64,000 nt of DNA from Limnanthes douglasii subsp. nivea (taxonomy: Eukaryota > Streptophyta > Magnoliopsida > Brassicales > Limnanthaceae). The stretch covers positions 267,848,770-267,912,769 of the forward strand of contig JAUPFV010000002.1 in assembly GCA_036936605.1 (NCBI GenBank), written 5' to 3'. The translations under genes were made by a program, and so were the position numbers. Positions within the stretch are counted from its first letter, which is position 1, and each line of letters starts with the position of its first letter. The notes under the pieces were generated by a model. The model was not told the origin of the DNA and searched no databases. It saw only the letters and a list, made by a program, of their open reading frames with translations. Positions 56,131 through 64,000 of this stretch are shown piece by piece.

Positions 56131-59100
56131 TATTGTGTTCTTTTATTACTCTTTTACCAACCTGAATAATTATACTAAAAACACATTCACACACATGTAT
56201 AATCGAAAATTAATGCCTTCAATGTTACCATTCTAGAATGAGTTCGAGACTCGAAAAATATATAACAAAATCTATCAACTCCTTAGGACTAAAACATTAT
56301 GGTATATGCTTTTGATACCATACATGCCAATACAATTCACTGTTTTTAATCCAAATTTGTCACAATCCATCACCCAAATAAAATAAGAAAAACATTACAA
56401 ATTTGATCCCCTATACACTGTCTTCACCAAAGCTTAGGCTTTCCTTTAAATCACTAATTATTATTTTAAAACAAAAATTATATTTTTTATTCTTTTATAA
56501 CATAATTTTGATAAATCTAGTTCACCTTTGAAAATGAAGGTGAGAATCAAGTAGGAACCGCTAGTTCATTAATGACTCGTTTAAGTAGCTGATGGTTCAT
56601 AAACGATTGGTTTAAAGAGCTGTTGATTGACAAGGGTTATCAGATTAATAGATGCTATTATTGAAGCTGCATGAACTCATGATTTTCTTTGATGGGTTGT
56701 TCAAGAAATCTTTATCTGATTTCAGATTCTGTCGTTTGAGGTTGGTATTCATGTTCGAACCAAGAGAGGTCATCTTTAGTAGCTTGTTAGCCAATAAAAC
56801 TCTACTACTGCTGTTATTGCTATAGTAGATAGGTTGTTTTGGTATCATGGAGTGACCATTTAGAACCAATTTGAATTTTGATTGATAACTTAGGTTTTCA
56901 GATAGAAAACTGTTTAGGAAAGAGTAATCCACAATGTCAAATAATTTTGTGAGCATAGTCATCTCTCTATGAAATGAGTTTGTTTTTAATTGGTGACAAG
57001 ATTTCTTTGTTTGGAACATCTTCGTCCTCTTGATCTGGAGATAATGAAAAAACTTGTGTTTTCTTGTAAATTCGCCATAGTACCTATTTATCTAACTGAA
57101 ATAGTCCCAAGATAACAAATGAGAATAACATCATATTATAAAACATAGTATCTTTAAAGTAATATTGTCATGTGATATAGTAAACAAAACATATACACGC
57201 AAAAATTTATGGTTTACGCCTAACAATATGTATAGAAATAAAAAAAAACAATATTACATTTTTTCCTTATTCAAAACGTTTTTCTTATTTTTGCATCATC
57301 TAACTCAAGATAAAAAAAAGGCTTCCGCATGTTACTGCAAAACTCCATAAATACCTAAAGGAAATTAAAGACTTAACCCTCAGGCATTGTTTTGATTTAG
57401 TTGGAAACAATGGTGAAAATAGATGAAAAATGATAGCGAAAAAAGAAAATCTTGTATTTACAGGAAAAATTAACATCAAAGTCTGCGGATTTGTTTAGCA
57501 CCAGTTAGGTAAGCATGAGATAAAAGTTTCCACTTTTGAAAAAGAAAAAACATTTTATATAATTTATGAGACAATATCAAATTCATCCAGCCATGCAAAT
57601 TTTAGGTGGAAAATACTAAATTTTATTTTAGAGAAAATCAAAGCGCAAGAATATCCTTCAAAATACAATTAAAATAATAATCTAAATATAAGGATCAACA
57701 GAAAGTTGTGATATAAACTAACCTCGTTCGTACGCTAGAATTTCAAGATAGGTGATCCAAGTTTAGCTATGAAATCATCTTATTGACCAGAAGTAATAAA
57801 AAAGATTACCATCCACCACTACACATGCCTTACAGTAAATAAACTTTGAATATTAACACAAGCATATCGGAAACATTTAAAGATAAAATGTTTAAGTACA
57901 TGCATCTAGAGATAAATAAAGGGGAAATAATGAGTATAACTTGTAAGAGAGTGGTCAACGAGATGCTTATTCAGGTACCAAAGAAGTTAAGCACGCAAAA
58001 GATGACTCGACTCTTAAGCCAATGCCCATTCCTCATCAGTTTTCAATGTCGGTAACAATCTAATGACATGGTAGGTTATGCATCTGAATATTTACTAATA
58101 AATATTTCTTTTGTTTTAAATATCCTTCTATGAGTGAGGCTAAAACATGAAATAATGAAAGTTGGGTTACCTTATGGTATTTAACATCAAACAAATATAG
58201 GTCTGAATTATAAAGACTATAAATTTTTAGCAACAAAGCTATATAACTCAAAGTTCACACATCAAACATGATATATTGATGGAGAAAGCACTAAATATAT
58301 AATTCAAATTCTCCCTCTATGTCCAAAAGATATTCATCTAAAATATAACAGTTTCTGAAAGTAACTTCGCTTTAAGGCCTAATTGACAAAAATTTTGAAT
58401 AAAGAAACCTTACCTCATTTGTACCTTGAAATTACACTCAACATAAACTTATGGCATTCTAAATCATGACACTTGCACCACGACAACATGAGGTCCTCCA
58501 CGTAGAATTGGTATTTAATTTCTCCATTCTTTTTTAAATGTTTTTCAAACTAGAGAAAAGCAACAAAATATGAACACTCCAATCACCTCATAATTCTGAG
58601 TCGCTTTCAGATTCTCTTTCAACATTACATCCAAACCATTAAAAACTGTCTACGAATCTTCTTTATACATCACAATTTTTTTTTAAAAAATAAATAATTG
58701 GTTCTCAGCTGATAACAATCACCCATACTAATCACATTAACTCCAAAATCCTTATTAATCCTAAAAAAATTAACAAGTAAGCCAAATAGATACAAAACTA
58801 ACTATAAGGGATACGAAACACGAAACACGTAACGCAACAGTCGTAGATTATGAAAGAGAAAAATAATCTGAAAGTTGATTCACAATTGAAGAAGGTAACG
58901 AAGACCTGAGCGACATTTTGTTTAATGAAATTTAGAGTCTGGTTCCAAAAGCGTAGGAAAAGCATATGCGATAAAATGGTGATGAAGCTTCTTCATGGGT
59001 AATAGCTACCTGCAATCATCGGTAATCGAAGAATTTTTGAATCAGAGAGAGGTAAATTGATGGAAATGAGTGAAATGTAAAAAAAAATATAAGAGCAACT

Positions 59101-59939
59101 AGAGCTCACGGCCTTTGAAGTTCCAATGAGAACTAGATGTGGATCATTAAGATTAGATTCTAGAGTAATAACAATGAAGAAAATATATCGATAAATAAAT
59201 AGACTTTAGCCAAACCCTCATTCGTGCGTCTCTCTTTCCGCCTGCAAATCTAGACCTAGTCTGGCAGAATAATGTTTTAAGAGTGAGAAGAAATTTAAAA
59301 AAAAAGCGTACGAGGGTTAAATGAAGAAGAACATATTTTGTTAAGGAGTTATTTATGTCAACAAAAAAATAAAATATACCTTATAAAATTAGGCAAACTA
59401 AGGCCCATTAAACCGGAATTTTTAATTACTATATCCATCTTTTATATATATATATATTAGTCATTGGTATACTTTTTTTCATGATCAAGAATTAAATATG
59501 CACATATCATTTAACCGAGGAGTTGCTTTAGTCATATAGTTTAGTGTTTGATTTTTAGGCTGGAATTATAGTCTAGTACTGATAATATTGATTAGTACGT
59601 AATATACCCATACACTTTTTTTCAAATTTGTGAAGAAAAACTTGAAAAATTAATTTTACATTTTTTTAGTTTGTAATATTTTATATATTTGTGTCATTTT
59701 GATATGATATTATTATATTTTCATGTAATAAAGTTTCAATGTATGTTTTTTAAATAAAGTTATGTTGTATACTAAGCAAGTAATATCCTACTTATTTTTT
59801 ATTAAATATATACACAGCAAAAGCCTTTGATGGTTCGTCGCGTTACTTACGTATAAATTAAAAGTGTCATTTTTAGTATTAATATCAATAAATTGTTGGA
59901 GTCCAATGTCTTCAACGCGGGTTTTTTTCCAAGCATTCA
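56131..59939. other. AT-rich region without a supported gene
   Basis: A minus-strand 124-codon frame (56645-57019, start MFQTKKSCHQLKTNSFHREM) and intron-like sequence to about 59250 could be a decayed or unrecognised host gene on the minus strand, but no domain was identified. A TA run lies near 59445-59457. Confidence 0.35.
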
Positions 59940-61560
59940 TAAAGCATCATCGGAAAATATATTTGCAATAGGATCTAAATGTTCTCTAATATTAGTCGTC
60001 TTGAGCTTTCGTGGAATGCCATCATTATTTTTCTAAACCTTAAGAAGGAATGCCCTTATTTCGCCGAGGAATTTAGACCAATTATTTATGGCAATGTGGT
60101 TTACAAGACAATTTACAAGATCTAGGCCGACAATATCAAGTATTATTTCTCTTATATGATTGAAAAACCTCAATCAGATTTTTTGGTTGACCGTAACATT
60201 ACGGACAACATCCTCATTTCTCAAGATCTCATAAGAAGTTACCAAACTAATTGCAAGGGTCCAAGGATTCCTCTTAAAATCGACCAGATGAATTTTTCTG
60301 ACAATGTTCGATGACACCTTATCATTGACATCTTAATCAGCTTGAATTTCCCTCAACATATGATTAGTTGGATTATTTAATATTTCACTACCCCATCCTA
60401 TACAATTAATATTAACGGTGAGCATTACATGAATTTTAAAGGAAAAAATAGGTTAAGACAGTGTGATTTTTTATCCTTTTTTTATTCATTTTGGCCATGC
60501 ACATCTTATCCAACACACTCAAGGAGAACAATAATAATTAAAACTTTAATTTTCACTCGAAGTATCATAAGCTAAAGATTGTCAACCTCTACTTTTTAAC
60601 TGACTTGATGGTTTTCTGTCAGGGTGACATTAACTTCATTAATCTTATCAGGATTGGTCTTAATAATATCTTTGAACTCTACGACTTTAAAGTTATCTCT
60701 CAGAATATACATATCTTCCTCTCCGAGGTTAGCCCCACAGTTAGAACGAAATTGATTAATATCATTGGTTTCAACATTATTTACCTTTCGGTTAAATATC
60801 TTAGATTTTATCTTCTCCGCAATCGACTTTAACAAATTTCAACCACCTAGATGAAATAACTACATGTATAGACTTTTGTACTTCCAAAAATCTCTCTTAT
60901 GCCGGGGCTTCAGCTCATTAAATCTGTGTTTTTCGCAGGATAAAGTTATTGGTTATTGATCTTCATTCTCATATTCTCTCTATCGTTTTCTCTGGTCTGG
61001 CCATGAGATGTACGTGTAAAAAATTAGTGTGGTAAACTGTGACTTTGCCCTTGTTTAAGGGAAACCTTCACATTATAGACCTAAAAACCTTGAATTATGT
61101 GGTCGCTCTTAACCATTTGTGGTCTGTTGTTAGTTAAAACGATAAGTATATCTGGCATGATTGGATTAACTCTAAGAAGATTAAAGACAAAAACTTATGA
61201 TTTTTAAAGATTGATTCTTATCCCTCATGGACTTGGATGAGAATTTTAAATCTTAGGCCAATCGTTAGTAAATTATACAAGATTGAGACTAGGTAATAAG
61301 ATGAATACCTCTTTCTAGTTTGGGCAGTGGTTTCTTTTAACCTCTTTGGTTAACCACTATGGAAAAAATATTATTCGAGATTCTCAGCTGGAGAGAAACA
61401 TTATTCGACATTTTCAGCTGGAGAGAAATCTTAATGTTTTCGATATCATTCGGGATGCTCTCTATAATTAGCTGACACAAATAATGTATATTAGTTCTAG
61501 AAATCATCATAACTTCCATGAGATCAACCATCTCATTCACTCTCCCCTCTTCCTATAATC
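59940..61560 (+). pseudogene. Old LINE reverse-transcriptase remnant
   Basis: In broken frames: IFLNLKKECPYFAEEFRPI, a D-x-N-I-T-DNILISQDLIRSYQTNCKG stretch near 60190-60260 (the F-V-x-G-R-x-I-x-D-N-I-L block), LKIDQMNF (motif A decayed), G-x-x-R-L-R-Q-C-D-F-L-S (GLRQGDPLS decayed, about 60450) and LMVFCQGD near 60605 (remains of Y-A-D-D-L-M-V-F). Downstream at about 61140-61260, YPSWTWMRILNLRP corresponds to the region before zf-RVT. Very decayed. Confidence 0.75.
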
Positions 61561-62877
61561 AACTATCTTGATGTGCATTGTTGGTCTGTCAAGATTGAGA
61601 ATGTTAGATTCATTATTAAAGACTTATGATGCTCTATGTACTCCTAACCCATTGTTGGGTGATCAGGGCCTTATCGATTTTAGGTTGTTCAAGATTTTGC
61701 TGGTGCATGCTCTTTTTGTAGTAGACTTCTATTCATGCTATCATCTTTGGCTTAATCGTGCCTTCACAATGCTGCTCACTTTTTTCTTCCCTTCGTTTAA
61801 GGAAGATGTGGTAGCCATTTGGTCGTTTGCGTTTCTTATATCTCTGATTTTTGTCAACTTTCATTCATTTTTCGTTTTTTTACCCACCTCAATGTGAGTC
61901 CTATGTTTTTATTACACGATCCTCATTGTACTGCTCTAGCTGTAATCTGTGTATAACTTTTATTGGCATGATGACATATTTTAGGTTATGTCCGCTCACA
62001 TACACAAAAAATGTTTTTAGTATCATGTAAAATATATATTTTTATTAAAAAACTTTAAATATCAAAAAAAATTAATATATCATTAATTTTGTTATTAATT
62101 TAATTTTTTCAAAATAAATTTAATTTTAGAATATTTTAATTTTAAATTTTAAACAATATTTTAATTTATTATATATATAATTAGTACCCAACTGGTTTGG
62201 TTTACTGTATAACTAATTACTATCAATATGTAATTGAATCAATCCATTCGTGTCGAAACAATTATTATCTCATTGTGTAAATATTTTCATTAAAGTGTTG
62301 TATATGAAATGACCGGAACATATAATATCTAAGTGCTTCTATTGATGTGTTACATAGGATGAAATTACGTAAATTTTTCTTAGCTATATATATATGGCTA
62401 ACGAACAATTTATTAGAATTCGAAGACTTCAATAGAAGATTACAAGATTTTAAGGACTTAATTTGGGTTTTAAAGTTAAAATTCTGGGACCCTTTTAACG
62501 AAAGTGAAGAACATTAGTGGCTAAACTTAATTTGCCCATAAAGAAATGTTGAATGGCGCCAGATTTGCCTCCATATTTTGTTTCTTCACAGAACTTCATA
62601 TATTTTCTTCTCAACTCCAGTAACTTGTAACTTCCTATCTTCTGTTATCCTCATATCCACCGGAAGTCTCCTTCCCCATTACTGTGAGTTCTGAGCTTCT
62701 ATGACTGATGATGTTTGAAACAAAGCACAACAAAAGCTTTGGGTATTACTTGAAATACAAATGAGTTTTAATTAACTCTTATATATCCAATCTGTAGCCT
62801 TTCTAAGTGTATTATTGCGTTTAATTCAGGAGGGGAACAAAGTTCTGATAATCGATTCTCATTTTACATTTTTGAGT
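61561..62877. other. No recognised gene
   Basis: A 109-codon hydrophobic frame (61568-61897) follows the LINE remnant and may be its distorted 3' end. 62030-62200 is very AT-rich. 62560-62720 looks like untranslated or intergenic sequence, with nothing nameable. Confidence 0.4.
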
Positions 62878-64000
62878 CCATCGAGCTAGCCAATCGGCAG
62901 CTCAATTTTGTTCTCTATATGTATGTTGAATCGACATAGAACTTGTTATTAGGGACCTGATGTTATTGAGTATAGGTTTCAGATGATAAGAGTATGATCC
63001 TGTTAAAAGCAGTTTAACTAAAATTTCAGAATTTGTTTCAATGATTACTTCCCTTAATCCTTTGATTCAGCAGAGTAGAAGGCCATCATAAATTGCTCTT
63101 GCTTCTGCCTTTAGTGTTGTAAGTTTTTTGTAGTTATTCCTGTATCCAGCAATAAGTTCCCCAGCACCATCTCTGATAATAACAGCTCCAGAGGCCTCTC
63201 CAGTAGTAGAGCGACTAGCTTCAGTGTTAACTTTGAAGCAAACTTTGTTTGGCATTGTCCACTTCAGGTAGGATATTTTATATTAGGTTTTTAGGTGATT
63301 AACACATCCTAGATTTATAGCAGTGTCTTCATTCAGCTTCTAGTGTTTTTGTTTCAATAAACTTGAGTGATCGAGTGATGCCAGCATGTGTTTGATGAAG
63401 CTAATGGCTGATTGAGGTGTTGTAGATTCATTCTTCATTTTGACCTTGTTTTTATGCCATAAAACCGACACAATGATTGGAGCAAGAATGTATTTTATGT
63501 GGTTCTTAATTGGTGCAGAAAAAAACCAGGCTTTGATGAAGTGATTGATTATCATATGACGCCTTATATCCACCTTTAGAAGACCTGCAAAGTAAGTCCA
63601 TACTCTCTAAGCAAAATCACAAGAAATAAACAAGTGGTTAGTGGTTTCAGAATTTTCGCAAAACTGACATTTAGAAACTAGCGTAATATATTTCTTTTGA
63701 ATAATTGAATCAACTGCAACGTAGTTTCTAAAGATTCTCCACAATAGGAAAGAAAATCTCCTAAGGACAATCTGATTCCATGTGTTTTCAAATAAGGAAT
63801 AAATAGTATCAGTTGATCTTAAAGCCTTTATGGTGTCCTTGATGTTGAAACATTCATTAGATGAAAGCTTCCAAACTATAATATCAGGATTACGACCATT
63901 GATCTTAAGTTTAGAATATATACTGATGTTATAATCAGTAAGTAATGGAGCCACTTTAGTTGTATTCCATTTATTGTTGCTCCAAAAAGAACTTACCTTC
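62878..64000 (-). mobile_element. LINE 3' end on minus strand, continuing beyond window
   Basis: From right to left: zf-RVT region (63607-63954: FNIKDTIKALRS, FSFLLWRIFRNYVAVDSII, CQFCENSETTNHL), linker (63340-63573), RNase H (63067-63255: CFKVNTEASRSTTGEASGAV, KAEARAIYDGLLLC), then decayed RNase H end (LKPILNNIRSLI, HTYREQN, AADWLAR) at about 62878-63066. The first catalytic Asp of RNase H is replaced (NTEAS for N-x-D-G). It is closely related to the LINE at 1-5408 (shared CxFCxNSETTNH). The upstream RT lies beyond base 64000. Frames are broken. Confidence 0.85.

Noticed and set aside
56645..57019. A 124-codon minus-strand gene
   Set aside because: No recognisable domain and no clear exon partners; kept only as a note in the spacer entry.
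61568..61897. A 109-codon hydrophobic membrane protein
   Set aside because: It follows directly on a decayed LINE, and the composition fits T-rich sequence; no family was recognised.

Overview
This is a piece of a plant nuclear genome, most likely from a eudicot. It carries a cysteine-rich receptor-like kinase gene with plant-type introns, plant Ty1/copia, Ty3/gypsy and L1-type LINE elements, a plant PIF/Harbinger transposase and long AT-rich spacers. The species cannot be named from the sequence. Nearly everything recognisable is transposon or broken gene. No tRNA, rRNA or CRISPR array was seen.

Layout: 1-5408 is the 3' part of an L1-type LINE (ORF1, then ORF2 with endonuclease, reverse transcriptase, zf-RVT and RNase H). 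A MITE lies at 5505-5749. Between 5875 and 16922 is the kinase half of a CRK gene (CRK2/CRK3-like), split by two copia elements, both inserted in introns and both on the minus strand. Copia-1 (6018-10815) has young LTRs and a gag-pol with several breaks. Copia-2 (12056-16246) has 205-bp LTRs, TSDs, PBS, PPT and one uninterrupted 1224-codon frame. In Copia-2, gag and protease are fused to two captured, intron-free host fragments: about 143 codons of a protein-kinase-like C-lobe and about 577 codons of V-type H+-ATPase subunit a. These stand where most of integrase, RT and RNase H should be. This transduced chimera is the most notable object in the window.

17290-26505 holds a PIF/Harbinger transposase pseudogene interrupted by an old copia (Copia-3), which itself contains a nested LTR element of LARD type (19450-22994). 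26506-43770 is decayed repeat: a LINE RNase H fragment, a GC-rich foldback (30878-31105), a 60-bp tandem repeat, a gypsy pol remnant (about 34900-36780), coiled-coil transposon ORF remains, and a long tract sprinkled with degenerate GAGAC-containing short repeats.

43782-51999 is a second, more decayed direct copy of the block at about 11049-25350 (CRK, Harbinger and Copia-3 in the same order). The two copies give an insertion chronology. Copia-3 was already inside the Harbinger gene before duplication. Copia-2 and the LARD came later, because the second copy keeps their empty sites. A gypsy LTR and gag remnant (52000-53848) truncates the second copy. It is followed by a 340-bp ACC microsatellite and a tandem array (54223-56130) in which a ~190-bp monomer grows to ~335 bp. 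The right end has a decayed LINE RT (59940-61560) and the 3' end of another LINE on the minus strand (62878-64000).

The genes do not form a pathway. The window is a nested-insertion record around a duplicated receptor-kinase pseudogene.
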